64,000 nucleotides of DNA from Flavobacterium aquidurense (GCF_001404985.1 NZ_JRLF01000012.1:682001-746000); one strand, 5' to 3'; shown: positions 1 to 8,346, counted from the first letter of the stretch. Numbers and translations are program-made. The notes: generated by a model not told the origin, from the letters alone.

Positions 1-507
1 GATCCGTTTGCGGCTGCTCCGGTTGATGAAAATGCTGCGCCAAGTAAATTTGGAGCTAGTGATGTTCAGGATTTAAATTGGGTTCAGTTATTAAACGCAT
101 ATACTTGTACAGAATGTGGTCGTTGTACATCATCTTGTCCGGCGAACCAGACAGGTAAAAAATTGTCTCCTCGTAAAATTATGATGGACACAAGGGATCG
201 TCTGCAGGAAGTAGGAAAAAATATTGATGCCAATAAAGGAGTTTTTATTCCTGATAATAAAACATTATTAAACGATTATATTACTACGGAAGAATTATGG
301 GCATGTACATCATGTAACGCTTGTGTAGAAGAATGTCCGGTAAATATTAGTCCGTTGTCTATTATTATGGATATGCGCCGTTATTTAGTGATGGAGCAAA
401 GTGCTGCGCCAATGTCATTGAATGCTATGATGACAAATATTGAAAATAATGGTGCGCCATGGCAATACAATCAGCAGGACCGATTAAATTGGAAAAACGA
501 AAATTAA
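1..507 (+). CDS. 4Fe-4S ferredoxin-type (Fe-S)-binding protein, 5'-truncated by window edge
   Basis: The frame is open from base 1, so the true start lies outside the window and only the C-terminal 168 residues are visible. Two classical CxxCxxCxxxCP clusters are present: CTECGRCTSSCP (bases 106-141) and CTSCNACVEECP (bases 304-339), enough for two [4Fe-4S] centres. A conserved basic segment (SPRKIMMDTRD) lies between them. This is the arrangement of the HdrC/GlpC/LutB-like electron-transfer subunits. The next gene encodes an HdrB-like CCG-domain protein, so the two probably form one electron-transfer complex, donating or accepting electrons at the membrane. The partner substrate cannot be read from the sequence. 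The family is clear; the exact function is not. Confidence 0.88.
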   Translation, partial: DPFAAAPVDENAAPSKFGASDVQDLNWVQLLNAYTCTECGRCTSSCPANQTGKKLSPRKIMMDTRDRLQEVGKNIDANKGVFIPDNKTLLNDYITTEELWACTSCNACVEECPVNISPLSIIMDMRRYLVMEQSAAPMSLNAMMTNIENNGAPWQYNQQDRLNWKNEN

Positions 508-638
508 AAAGGTTTAATTGATTAATTTTTAACCGTTTAATCGATTAAATAAAAATAATTTCGGTTTTAGTTTTTGTTCATTGCTAACATAATGCGATTA
601 AGCAAATTAACGATTAACCGATTTAACAACAGAATAAG
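508..638. other. AT-rich spacer with repeated CGATTAA phrases
   Basis: The 131-bp gap between the two Fe-S genes holds several copies of the phrase CGATTAA/ACCGTTTAATCG. A similar phrase precedes the gene at 51826. It seems to be a Flavobacterium spacer repeat. No gene or clear terminator was seen, so the two Fe-S genes could still be co-transcribed. Confidence 0.45.
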
Positions 639-1430
639 ATGTCAGAAAGTTTAGTAGTACCAACAATGGCAGAAATGCTGGCCGAAGGAAAACAACCAGA
701 AGTTTTGTTTTGGGTAGGTTGTGCGGGAAGTTTTGATGATAGAGCAAAAAAAATTACAAAAGCATTTGTGCGAATCTTAAATCGTACTAATGTTTCTTTT
801 GCGGTTCTTGGTACAGAAGAGAGTTGTACCGGAGATCCTGCAAAACGTGCCGGAAATGAATTTTTGTTTCAGATGCAGGCCATGATGAATATCGAGGTTT
901 TGAATGCTTATGAAGCTAAAAAAATCGTTACGGCTTGTCCGCATTGTTTTAATACTTTAAAAAACGAATATCCTGAATTAGGAGGTCAATATGATGTAAT
1001 TCATCATACAGAGTTTTTAAAGTCTTTAATGGATGACGGAAGACTTACTGTTGAAGGTGGTCAGTTTAAAGGAAAGAAGATCACTTTTCATGATCCTTGC
1101 TATTTAGGAAGAGCCAATAAAATTTATGAAGCACCAAGAGATTTAATCGAAAAACTTGATGTAGAATTAGTTGAAATGAAGCGTTCTAAAGCAAACGGAT
1201 TATGTTGTGGTGCAGGTGGGGCACAAATGTTTAAAGATGCTGAACCAGGAAACAAAGAAGTAAACGTATTGCGAACAGAAGATGCTCTGGAAGTAAAACC
1301 GGATATTATTGCAGCGGGATGTCCGTTTTGTAATACGATGTTAACTGATGGTATTAAACACCAGGAGAAAGAAGGGCAAGTTAAAGTAATGGATATTGCT
1401 GAATTAATTGCTAATGCGCAGGATTTGTAA
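639..1430 (+). CDS. CCG-domain (heterodisulfide reductase B-like) Fe-S protein
   Basis: 263 residues, soluble. It carries two cysteine-rich CCG-type domains like HdrB, GlpC and LutA, which bind an unusual iron-sulfur cluster and move electrons to or from small substrates. The second domain is canonical: C154, CC189-190 and C228xxC231 (motifs DPCYLG, LCCGAGG, GCPFC). The first domain has C28 and C100xxC103, but the central pair reads SC63TGD instead of CCG, so it may hold no cluster or a different one. The gene follows the ferredoxin-type gene by 131 bp on the same strand and is probably its functional partner. Bacteroidota often carry this pair; the physiological donor and acceptor remain unknown. 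The ATG at 639 is the only good start. Confidence 0.88.
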   Translation: MSESLVVPTMAEMLAEGKQPEVLFWVGCAGSFDDRAKKITKAFVRILNRTNVSFAVLGTEESCTGDPAKRAGNEFLFQMQAMMNIEVLNAYEAKKIVTACPHCFNTLKNEYPELGGQYDVIHHTEFLKSLMDDGRLTVEGGQFKGKKITFHDPCYLGRANKIYEAPRDLIEKLDVELVEMKRSKANGLCCGAGGAQMFKDAEPGNKEVNVLRTEDALEVKPDIIAAGCPFCNTMLTDGIKHQEKEGQVKVMDIAELIANAQDL

Positions 1431-1488
1431 ATAAGTTTCTGAGTGGCTAAGTTGCTAAGGTTCTAAGTTTTGAACTTGATGCTTTTTC

Positions 1489-1525
1489 AAATCTAAAATC
1501 AACAATCTAAAATCTAAAATTAAAA
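1489..1525 (+). repeat. AATCTAAAATC leader repeat before start codon
   Basis: A short tandem phrase (AATCTAAAATC, AATCTAAAAT, CTAAAAT) ends directly at the ATG at 1526. Thirty-one bases recur identically before the rnz start (54063-54098), and a related form precedes pdxH (55060-55095). No Shine-Dalgarno sequence is present. Confidence 0.65.
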
Positions 1526-2008
1526 ATGTATATACCTTTTGAAGATTTACCTGGTGAATCCAGAATTTGGATTTATCAATCAAACAGAAAATTTTCTGAG
1601 GAAGAATTTTCTGAAATAGAAACTGATCTGAAAGCTTTCGTTGAAGGTTGGGCAGCACACGGAACAAGTTTAGAAGCTTCATATCAACTAAAATACAACC
1701 GATTCATTATTTTGGCTGTAAATCAGGATGTACAAGCTGCAACTGGTTGTTCTATTGATAGTTCAGTGGAGTTTATTCAGGGTTTAGAGAAAAAATATAA
1801 CGTTGATTTGTTAGATAAAATGAACGTTACTTTTAAACTTGGTGAACATATTGCACATAAACCATTAATCGATTTCAAGAAAATGGTTAAAGATAAATCG
1901 GTTTCAGAAAATACGATTGTCTTTAATAATTTGGTGAATAATATCGAAGAATACAATGAATCCTGGGAAGTTCCTGCTGCCGATAGCTGGCATAGCAGAT
2001 TTTTCTAA
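1526..2008 (+). CDS. Conserved flavobacterial hypothetical protein (often labelled ABC transporter ATPase)
   Basis: 160 residues, soluble, acidic. Orthologues in Flavobacteria are, as far as I recall, often labelled 'ABC transporter ATPase', but no Walker A, signature or Walker B motif is present, so that label looks wrong. The sequence begins MYIPFEDLPGESRIWIYQSN. A central segment (FIILAVNQDVQAATGCSIDSS) contains a Cys-Ser region that could be catalytic or structural. No signal peptide or membrane segment is seen. It follows the Fe-S pair on the same strand, with a leader repeat directly before the ATG. A link to the Fe-S system is possible but only by position. Function unknown. Confidence 0.75.
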   Translation: MYIPFEDLPGESRIWIYQSNRKFSEEEFSEIETDLKAFVEGWAAHGTSLEASYQLKYNRFIILAVNQDVQAATGCSIDSSVEFIQGLEKKYNVDLLDKMNVTFKLGEHIAHKPLIDFKKMVKDKSVSENTIVFNNLVNNIEEYNESWEVPAADSWHSRFF

Positions 2009-2085
2009 GAACAATTTATATAATATTTGAAAGGCATGAAATTTAGATTTCGTGCCTTTTTTTGTTGTAACTGGTGATTTTTTAT

Positions 2086-2203
2086 CACAATCTTTGTCAT
2101 TCCGAGGAACGAGGAATCTCCGTTGCAAGATCGACAAAGATTGACTTTTCTTTGCGGAGTTTCTTGTGAAGATTCCTCGTTCCTCGGAATGACAAAGATT
2201 GTG
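2086..2203. repeat. Large palindromic intergenic element, perfect 33-bp arms
   Basis: The left arm at 2086-2118 and right arm at 2171-2203 are perfect reverse complements over 33 bases, beginning CACAATCTTTGTCATTCCGA. The 52-bp centre contains TCGACAAAGATTG. A diverged copy with the same layout and the same CGACAAAGATTG centre lies at 44194-44295. It is non-coding and looks like a REP/MITE-type dispersed repeat that would fold into a long hairpin in RNA. Confidence 0.85.
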
Positions 2204-2279
2204 TAAAAGAACTTTGTCGAAGTTTTAAACTTTGACAAAGTTGATCAGCAAATGCTCTTATAAAAACTAAAACCTCTAA

Positions 2280-2362
2280 TCTAGCCCCGATGGGAGCGAT
2301 ATCCTTTTTTGCCGGGGTTCGGCAGAAAAGATATAGCGGACAGCGGGACAACTGGTCTTTTG
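2280..2362 (+). ncRNA. Structured repeat element, copy A (possible Flavo-1-like motif)
   Basis: The core reads GAT-GGAGCGATATCCTTTT, then a GCCGGGGTTCGGC stem-loop, then AAAAGATATAGCGGACAGCG. The CCTTTT and AAAAG strands flank the GC-rich hairpin and can pair. The same series of elements occurs at 19264-19352 and, on the opposite strand, at 44040-44115. It resembles the structured RNA motif described from Flavobacteria as Flavo-1; that name is from memory and unverified. It sits downstream of the 1526 gene and 150 bp before bshA. Confidence 0.45.
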
Positions 2363-2487
2363 AAAATTAATTTTTCTGCTTCTGATAAAATTTAGAGGAT
2401 TAAAAAATCTAACAATCTAATAATCTGATAAATCTAATATTCACAAAAATCTAACAATCGAAATCTTCGAATAACGCTATTTTTGAG

Positions 2488-2495
2488 TACTTTCG
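2488..2495 (+). promoter_or_regulatory. Probable -7 box of bshA promoter
   Basis: TACTTTCG fits the Bacteroidota -7 consensus TAnnTTTG with one change, and lies 19 bases before the bshA ATG. No good -33 TTG was found at the expected distance. Confidence 0.4.
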
Positions 2496-2513
2496 TAGTA
2501 TTAAATTTAATAC

Positions 2514-3650
2514 ATGAAAATAGCAATAGTTTGTTATCCAACATTTGGTGGTAGTGGTGTAGTTGCTACAGAACTAGGCCTCGAATTAGCCAGACGCGGA
2601 CACGAAATCCACTTTATTACTTATAGTCAGCCAGTTAGATTGGCGCTTTTAAATCCTAATGTTCATTATCACGAAGTAAACGTTCCTGAATATCCTCTTT
2701 TTCATTATCAGCCTTATGAGTTGGCTTTGTCAAGCAAATTGGTCGATATGGTTAAATTGTATAAAATAGAAGTTCTTCATGTGCATTATGCTATTCCTCA
2801 CGCTTATGCGGGTTATATGGCAAAGCAAATGCTAAAGAATGAAGGAATTAATCTTCCAATGATTACAACGCTTCACGGAACTGATATTACGCTGGTTGGA
2901 AATCACCCGTTTTATAAACCGGCAGTAACTTTTAGTATCAATAAATCTGATTATGTAACTTCTGTTTCGCAGAGTTTGAAAGATGATACTTTGAAATTAT
3001 TCAAGATTAAGAATAAAATCAAGGTAATTCCAAATTTTATCGAATTGGATAAAATGAGAAAAGATCCGCAACAACCTTGTCATCGTTATGTGATGGCGAA
3101 GGAAAATGAGCGTATCATAACACATATCAGTAATTTTAGAAAGGTAAAACGTATTCCGGATATTATTAAGATTTTCTATAATATCCAGAAAGAAATGCCT
3201 GCAAAATTAATGATGGTAGGGGATGGTCCTGAAAAAGAAAAGGCTGAAGCTTTGTGTATGGAATTGGGTATCTATGACAAAGTGATTTTCTTTGGAAACA
3301 GCAATGAAATTGATAAAATTTTATGTCTTACGGATTTGTTTTTACTGCCGTCAGAAACAGAAAGTTTTGGTTTGGCTGCTTTAGAAGCAATGGCATGCGG
3401 TGTTCCTGTGATTTCGAGTAATTCAGGTGGTTTACCGGAGGTTAATTTTGAGGGCATTTCCGGATATTTGAGTAATGTTGGAAATGTTGAAGAAATGGCT
3501 TCTAATGCAATTAAAATTCTGAAAGATGATAAAACGTTAAGTGAGTTTAAAGCAAATGCCTTAGAAGTTGCTAAAAAATTCGATATCAAAAATATCTTGC
3601 CTAAGTACGAAGCTTTGTACCAAAGAGCAATTGACGATTATAAAAATTAG
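2514..3650 (+). CDS. bshA: N-acetyl-alpha-D-glucosaminyl L-malate synthase BshA
   Basis: 378 residues, the usual BshA length. A GT-B fold, family 4 glycosyltransferase that joins UDP-GlcNAc and L-malate in the first step of bacillithiol synthesis. The N-terminus MKIAIVCYPTFGGSGVVATE, with its glycine-rich loop, is typical of BshA. The HGTDITLVG segment (around residues 123-131) and the C-terminal nucleotide-sugar motif ESFGLAALE (EX7E) are intact. It is cytoplasmic and has no signal peptide. No bshB or bshC lies in the window, which is common because bsh genes are scattered in Bacteroidota. A PrcB-like lipoprotein gene follows after 26 bp and may be co-transcribed. Start chosen at the ATG directly before the conserved N-terminus. 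Confidence 0.95.
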   Translation: MKIAIVCYPTFGGSGVVATELGLELARRGHEIHFITYSQPVRLALLNPNVHYHEVNVPEYPLFHYQPYELALSSKLVDMVKLYKIEVLHVHYAIPHAYAGYMAKQMLKNEGINLPMITTLHGTDITLVGNHPFYKPAVTFSINKSDYVTSVSQSLKDDTLKLFKIKNKIKVIPNFIELDKMRKDPQQPCHRYVMAKENERIITHISNFRKVKRIPDIIKIFYNIQKEMPAKLMMVGDGPEKEKAEALCMELGIYDKVIFFGNSNEIDKILCLTDLFLLPSETESFGLAALEAMACGVPVISSNSGGLPEVNFEGISGYLSNVGNVEEMASNAIKILKDDKTLSEFKANALEVAKKFDIKNILPKYEALYQRAIDDYKN

Positions 3651-3676
3651 AAACAATAATTTTAAAGTATACGTAA

Positions 3677-4105
3677 ATGAAAAAAGTAATTTCGGTTTTA
3701 ATAGTTTTTGTTTTGATTTCCTGTGGAGCAAAAAAAACATCAGATTCAGGTTCTAAAATTTTGTATGAAGTTCTGACCGAGCAATCTGACGGAGGCGGAA
3801 ATATTAAATTTTTTGAGATTTTGACGGAACCTAATGAAATCAAAATGTTAGAAAACGATCCGCTTTTATCCTCTAAAATGAAGCATGATGATATTAGTAA
3901 TTCGAATTATGTTATTTTAAACATGGGTGAGAAAAATACTGGAGGTTATTCTATTGGCGTTGAAAAAGTAGAAGAAACAGACAAGAATATTATCATCACG
4001 GTTAAAGAAATAAATCCTGCTCCTGATGCAATGGTGATGCAGGTGATTACGTATCCTTATACAGTTGTAAAAATACATTCTAAAAAAGAAATTATTATTA
4101 AGTAG
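3677..4105 (+). CDS. PrcB-family lipoprotein
   Basis: 142 residues. An N-terminal signal peptide ends in the lipobox LISC16, so it is a predicted lipoprotein. The C-terminal half (YVILNMGEKNTGGYSIGV, about residues 77-94) matches the PrcB C-terminal domain, named after an accessory subunit of the Treponema denticola dentilisin protease complex. In Bacteroidota the family is widespread and its role is not established; it may act as a small chaperone or inhibitor-like domain. It follows bshA by 26 bp and probably shares its transcript. The gene is followed by a repeat-bearing spacer and the terminator at 4237. Confidence 0.7.
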   Translation: MKKVISVLIVFVLISCGAKKTSDSGSKILYEVLTEQSDGGGNIKFFEILTEPNEIKMLENDPLLSSKMKHDDISNSNYVILNMGEKNTGGYSIGVEKVEETDKNIIITVKEINPAPDAMVMQVITYPYTVVKIHSKKEIIIK

Positions 4106-4131
4106 TTATATAAAGATGTTAGATGTTAGAA

Positions 4132-4225
4132 GTGAGATGTCAGGCTGAGCGAAGTTGAAGCCCGTTTTACCTCTTAAACCCTTCTCCCGAAGCCTCGGGA
4201 TCGCTGAGGGTGACGATAGTAGCAA
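4132..4225. repeat. Flavobacterial intergenic repeat (CTGAGCGAAGTTGAAG type)
   Basis: The spacer contains CAGGCTGAGCGAAGTTGAAG and CCCGAAGCCTCGGG (a small palindrome), phrases that recur between genes in Flavobacterium genomes. Non-coding. CCCGAAGCTTCGGG recurs at 47551-47564. Confidence 0.5.
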
Positions 4226-4236
4226 AAACAAAAAAA

Positions 4237-4269
4237 AATCCTGTCGCATTAAACGACAGGATTTCTTTT
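4237..4269. terminator. Bidirectional rho-independent terminator
   Basis: Stem AATCCTGTCG (4237-4246) pairs with CGACAGGATT (4254-4263) across a 7-base loop. The minus strand has a strong T-run and the plus strand a TCTTTT tail. It lies between the convergent genes ending at 4105 and 4291 and serves both. Confidence 0.8.
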
Positions 4270-4290
4270 ACAATTATTTTTTATTTTTAT

Positions 4291-4788
4291 TTAGAATCTA
4301 AACTTAACGCCTAAACCAACGTCAAATCCAAAATTGTCATCGTCATAGTATCCAGAACCAATTTCCGGTCTTGCATCTAATGATAATGTAATTGGCGCTT
4401 CGCTAAATCTATATTCTATACCGATGTCTCCGGCAGCAAATACATACGTTCCGCTGTCGTTATATTTGAAATTGTTTGAATAGTAATCATGGTCCCAGGC
4501 AGCAATACCACCACCAACACCAGCATACCAGTTAAAACCTCCGTCGATGTTCCAAACCCATTGGTAAAGAGCAACACCTTTTATGGCGTCTACATCGCTG
4601 CTGTTTCTCCAGCCTAAATCAAATTCTAATCTGTTTTTTTGGTTTAATCCTAATTGATATGATACTTCTCCTCCAAATCCGTTATTGTCTCCTAAACGCA
4701 ATCCTAAAGCGTTTTTAGAAATTTCTTGTGATTGAGCCGTAAACGCTAATCCTAATAGCATAAGGGCAGATAAAATAATCTTCTTCAT
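4291..4788 (-). CDS. Small outer-membrane beta-barrel protein
   Basis: 165 residues. A signal peptide (MKKIILSALMLLGLAFTAQS) is followed by alternating beta strands rich in Gly, Asn, Asp and aromatic residues, and the chain ends GLGVKFRF with a terminal Phe, the usual signature of an outer-membrane barrel. The size suggests an 8-strand barrel such as the OmpX/OmpW-like small porins. No enzymatic motif is visible. It is alone on its strand, with the terminator at 4237-4269 directly after it. An AT-rich 150-bp spacer precedes it; no clear promoter was identified. Function unknown. Confidence 0.65.
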   Translation of the reverse strand: MKKIILSALMLLGLAFTAQSQEISKNALGLRLGDNNGFGGEVSYQLGLNQKNRLEFDLGWRNSSDVDAIKGVALYQWVWNIDGGFNWYAGVGGGIAAWDHDYYSNNFKYNDSGTYVFAAGDIGIEYRFSEAPITLSLDARPEIGSGYYDDDNFGFDVGLGVKFRF

Positions 4789-4941
4789 AAAAATGGTTAT
4801 TAATTTTTTTCAAATGTACTGTTACGTGTAATTTTCAAACGTATATTATTATTGAAAATTGTTATATAATTCACATTTTGAACCTCGTTAAATACCAATT
4901 TAAAAAAGATTTTTCTTTGAATGCTAAGGCTTGGTTGGGGT

Positions 4942-5766
4942 TTATTTTTTAAGAATAATAGACGAAATTAATTGAGAACTTAAGATATCTTCCATTTCAA
5001 AAAGATTTTCTTCTTCGGTAAAATTACTTTCAGCGTATGAATATAATTTCCATCGTTTTTTATGGTATTCTAATGCCGTAAGATTTTCGACCCAATCGCC
5101 GGAGTTTAAATATAAGGTAGAACCGTGTTTGTTTTCTTTAGTGATAATTTTTGGTTCATGAATATGTCCACAAATTACATAATCGTAATTTTTTTCGATT
5201 GCTAAATCTGTTGCTGTAGTTTCAAAGTCAGAGATAAATTTAACCGCTTTTTTTACGCTTGCTTTTATTTTTTTAGAAAAAGAATACGGTTCACGGCCCA
5301 ATTTTGCCAAGCACCAATTTGCGAAACGATTTGTCAGAATTAGATAATCATATCCTAAACCACCCAATTTTGCGATCCATTTTGAATGTTGTACGGAAGC
5401 ATCAAAAACGTCTCCGTGAAAAATCCAGGCTTTTTTATCGTCCAGTTCTAAAACTAATTTATCTACTAAAGAAAAATTTCCCATGTTCATATCGCTGAAC
5501 TTTCTAAGAATCTCATCATGGTTTCCAGTAATATAATACACTTTTGTGCCTTTTGAAGCCATCCCGATAATGCGTTGAATGACTCTTAAATGGGCTTTTG
5601 GAAAGTATGATTTGCGAAATTGCCAGGCATCAATAATATCTCCGTTTAAAACGAGTGTCTTAGGTTTAATGCTTGATAAATAGTTATTTAGCTCTTTTGC
5701 GTGACTTCCGTAAGTTCCCAAATGGACATCTGAAAGAATGACCAATTCGACATTTCGTTTTTTCAA
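4942..5766 (-). CDS. LpxH-like UDP-2,3-diacylglucosamine diphosphatase (metallophosphoesterase)
   Basis: 274 residues. Calcineurin-like phosphoesterase with all metal motifs: SD13VH15LG, NGD43, GNH83DE, HGDVFD, and near the C-terminus GHIHEP. In Gram-negative bacteria this family cleaves UDP-2,3-diacyl-GlcN to lipid X in lipid A synthesis, at the inner membrane face. Bacteroidota homologues of this length, with the insert after the HGD motif, are usually assigned that role. A separate general phosphoesterase role cannot be excluded from sequence. It is divergent from aroC with a 188-bp AT-rich gap. Start chosen at the first Met before the conserved strand VELVILSDVH. Confidence 0.78.
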   Translation of the reverse strand: MKKRNVELVILSDVHLGTYGSHAKELNNYLSSIKPKTLVLNGDIIDAWQFRKSYFPKAHLRVIQRIIGMASKGTKVYYITGNHDEILRKFSDMNMGNFSLVDKLVLELDDKKAWIFHGDVFDASVQHSKWIAKLGGLGYDYLILTNRFANWCLAKLGREPYSFSKKIKASVKKAVKFISDFETTATDLAIEKNYDYVICGHIHEPKIITKENKHGSTLYLNSGDWVENLTALEYHKKRWKLYSYAESNFTEEENLFEMEDILSSQLISSIILKK

Positions 5767-5930
5767 TTTTTCTTTTTTTGAAGTTTAACAAATAAAAGAA
5801 TCTCTGCTTGGATTTATTTTATCAAAAGGTTATCAATTTAGCTACAATTTTAATAAATTGTGATTTTTAAACTACTTAACCTTTACTTAATAATACTAAT
5901 TTTAAATTTTTTAATTTAATTCATAAAACT

Positions 5931-5938
5931 TACATTTG
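5931..5938 (+). promoter_or_regulatory. Probable -7 box of aroC promoter
   Basis: TACATTTG is a perfect match to TAnnTTTG and lies 17 bases before the aroC ATG, implying a very short leader. No convincing -33 TTG was seen. Confidence 0.5.
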
Positions 5939-5954
5939 CTCAAAACAAATTACA

Positions 5955-7013
5955 ATGGCAGGAAATAGCTACGGCACCCTATATAAAGTAACAACATTTG
6001 GAGAATCTCATGGTGAAGCTTTAGGCGGAATTATAGATGGTTGTCCATCAGGAATTGAACTTGATTTAGAAGCAATTGAACTTGAAATGTCCCGCAGAAA
6101 ACCCGGACAGTCAGCAATTGTAACACAACGTAAAGAACCGGATGCAGTGCAGTTTTTATCTGGTATTTTTGAAGGTAAAACTACCGGAACACCAATAGGT
6201 TTTATTATCCCAAACACCAATCAAAAATCGGATGATTACTCTCATATAAAAGACAATTACAGACCAAGCCACGCTGATTATGTCTACGACCAGAAATATG
6301 GTTTTCGTGATTATCGCGGTGGAGGTAGAAGCTCTGCAAGAGAAACCGCAAGCAGAGTAGTTGCCGGCGCAATTGCAAAGCAAATGTTACCGGAAATTAA
6401 AATTAATGCTTACGTTTCGTCTGTTGGACCAATTCATTTAGATACACCATACCAGGATTTGGATTTTTCTAAAATAGAAAGTAATCCTGTTCGTTGTCCG
6501 GATGAAAAATCAGCCGCTATCATGGAAGAATACATTCGTGATATCCGCAAACAGGGAGATACCGTTGGAGGTATTGTTTCATGTGTGATTCAAAATGTTC
6601 CGGTTGGTTTAGGCGAGCCTGTATTTGATAAATTACATGCTGAATTAGGTAAGGCAATGCTTTCTATAAATGCGGTAAAAGGTTTTGAATACGGAAGCGG
6701 ATTTTCAGGTTCTGAAATGAAAGGAAGCGAACACAATGATTTATACAATCCGGACGGAACTACAAAAACAAATCTTTCAGGAGGAATTCAGGGCGGAATA
6801 AGCAATGGTATGGATATTTATTTCAGAGTAGCCTTTAAGCCTGTTGCCACTATTATGCAAACTCAGGATTCATTAGATAATAAAGGAAATATTACACCAA
6901 TGACCGGAAAAGGACGTCATGATCCATGTGTGGTTCCACGAGCTGTGCCTATTGTTGAGGCTATGGCAGCAATTGTTTTGGCTGATTTTTATTTGATCAA
7001 CAAAACATATTAA
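5955..7013 (+). CDS. aroC: Chorismate synthase
   Basis: 352 residues, full length. It converts 5-enolpyruvylshikimate-3-phosphate to chorismate with reduced FMN, the last step of the shikimate pathway, in the cytoplasm. Signature segments are all present: [18 protein letters not shown] at the N-terminus, the histidine/arginine active-site region [10 protein letters not shown], and [14 protein letters not shown] (signature 2). Near the C-terminus [20 protein letters not shown] completes the family pattern. No other aro gene is nearby. The symporter gene that follows starts 52 bp downstream on the same strand and could be co-transcribed; no hairpin separates them. Confidence 0.97.
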   Translation: MAGNSYGTLYKVTTFGESHGEALGGIIDGCPSGIELDLEAIELEMSRRKPGQSAIVTQRKEPDAVQFLSGIFEGKTTGTPIGFIIPNTNQKSDDYSHIKDNYRPSHADYVYDQKYGFRDYRGGGRSSARETASRVVAGAIAKQMLPEIKINAYVSSVGPIHLDTPYQDLDFSKIESNPVRCPDEKSAAIMEEYIRDIRKQGDTVGGIVSCVIQNVPVGLGEPVFDKLHAELGKAMLSINAVKGFEYGSGFSGSEMKGSEHNDLYNPDGTTKTNLSGGIQGGISNGMDIYFRVAFKPVATIMQTQDSLDNKGNITPMTGKGRHDPCVVPRAVPIVEAMAAIVLADFYLINKTY

Positions 7014-7065
7014 TAAAAGTTAAGGCAGTGAGGGCTTAACTATTTTAATCTAAAAAAATAAATTA

Positions 7066-8346
7066 ATGCAAGTTACAGAAACTAAAAAAAAATCATTTCT
7101 TAAAGGGTTAACAGGGCAAATTATAATTGCAATGGTACTTGGGGCAACTCTTGGAATTATTATTCATAATTCAATTTCACAAGAGGCGGCATTATCATTC
7201 AGTAATAAAATAAAAATGCTTGCCACTATCTTTATCAGATTGGTGCAAATGATTATTGCTCCTTTGGTATTTACCACTTTAGTAGTTGGAATTGCAAAAT
7301 TAGGAGATATAAAAACAGTTGGAAGAGTTGGAGGAAAAGCTCTTGGATGGTTTTTTACAGCTTCGTTTATATCATTATTAATAGGATTGTTTTATGTGAA
7401 TATTTTACAACCCGGAGTAGGTTTAAAATTAGATCACGTCGATATGGCTGCTGCATCTGAAGTTACGGCTAAAACAAAAATATTATCTGTTGAAAATTTC
7501 GTAGAACATATTGTGCCTAAAAGTATATTTGAGGCAATGGCAACCAATGAAATTTTACAAATTGTAATTTTTTCTATCTTTTTTGGTTTAGCCGCAGCTT
7601 CGTTAGGAAGTACGGTAAAACCAATTATAAATGCTTTTGATAAAGCGTCTCACATTGTTTTAAAAATGGTGAATTATGTAATGAATTTTGCTCCAATTGG
7701 AGTGTTTGGAGCCATTGCAGGGGTTTTTGCTATTCGAGATGCAGAAGAATTAATAATTACCTATTTTAAATTTTTCGGATCGTTTTTAGTCGGAATCAGT
7801 ACATTATGGGTGGTTTTGATTGCGGTAGGTTATATCTTTCTTAAAGGTAGAATGACAGAGTTATTAAGACGTATTATTGGTCCTTTGGCTATTGCTTTTG
7901 GTACAACAAGCAGTGAAGCGGTATTTCCTAAATTAACAGAAGAATTAGAAGATTTTGGTGTTAAGGATAAAATTGTAGCATTTATGCTGCCATTAGGTTA
8001 TTCGTTTAACCTTGACGGGAGTATGATGTATATGACTTTTGCCAGTATTTTTATTGCTCAGTTTTATGGCGTTCACTTGGATTTAGGAACACAAATGGCG
8101 ATGCTTTTGGTTTTAATGTTAACCAGTAAAGGTATTGCGGGTGTGCCAAGAGCGAGTTTGGTTATTGTTGCAGCTACTTGCGGAATGTTTAAAATTCCTG
8201 TAGAAGGAATTGCATTAATCCTGCCTATTGATCACTTTTGTGATATGTTCAGAAGCGCTACAAACGTTTTAGGAAATGCATTGGCAACATCTGTGGTAGG
8301 AAAATGGGAGGATGATAAAGACTTAGGAGAGACTTCTATAGACTAA
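7066..8346 (+). CDS. Dicarboxylate/amino acid:cation (Na+ or H+) symporter, DAACS family
   Basis: 426 residues, 8 or more hydrophobic segments with two re-entrant loops. It belongs to the GltP/DctA/GltPh family of inner-membrane secondary carriers. Conserved motifs include MIIAPLVFTTLVVGIA, the serine-rich hairpin GTTSSEAVFPKL, and the NLDGSMMYM motif of transmembrane segment 7 that binds cation and substrate. Likely substrates are C4-dicarboxylates, glutamate or aspartate; sequence alone does not decide. It lies 52 bp after aroC and ends at a strong terminator (8410-8446). Confidence 0.92.
   Translation: MQVTETKKKSFLKGLTGQIIIAMVLGATLGIIIHNSISQEAALSFSNKIKMLATIFIRLVQMIIAPLVFTTLVVGIAKLGDIKTVGRVGGKALGWFFTASFISLLIGLFYVNILQPGVGLKLDHVDMAAASEVTAKTKILSVENFVEHIVPKSIFEAMATNEILQIVIFSIFFGLAAASLGSTVKPIINAFDKASHIVLKMVNYVMNFAPIGVFGAIAGVFAIRDAEELIITYFKFFGSFLVGISTLWVVLIAVGYIFLKGRMTELLRRIIGPLAIAFGTTSSEAVFPKLTEELEDFGVKDKIVAFMLPLGYSFNLDGSMMYMTFASIFIAQFYGVHLDLGTQMAMLLVLMLTSKGIAGVPRASLVIVAATCGMFKIPVEGIALILPIDHFCDMFRSATNVLGNALATSVVGKWEDDKDLGETSID

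Noticed and set aside
2097..2351. Small minus-strand frames in the repeat-bearing spacer before bshA
   Set aside because: They translate the palindromic repeat and the structured element; no protein feature was visible.
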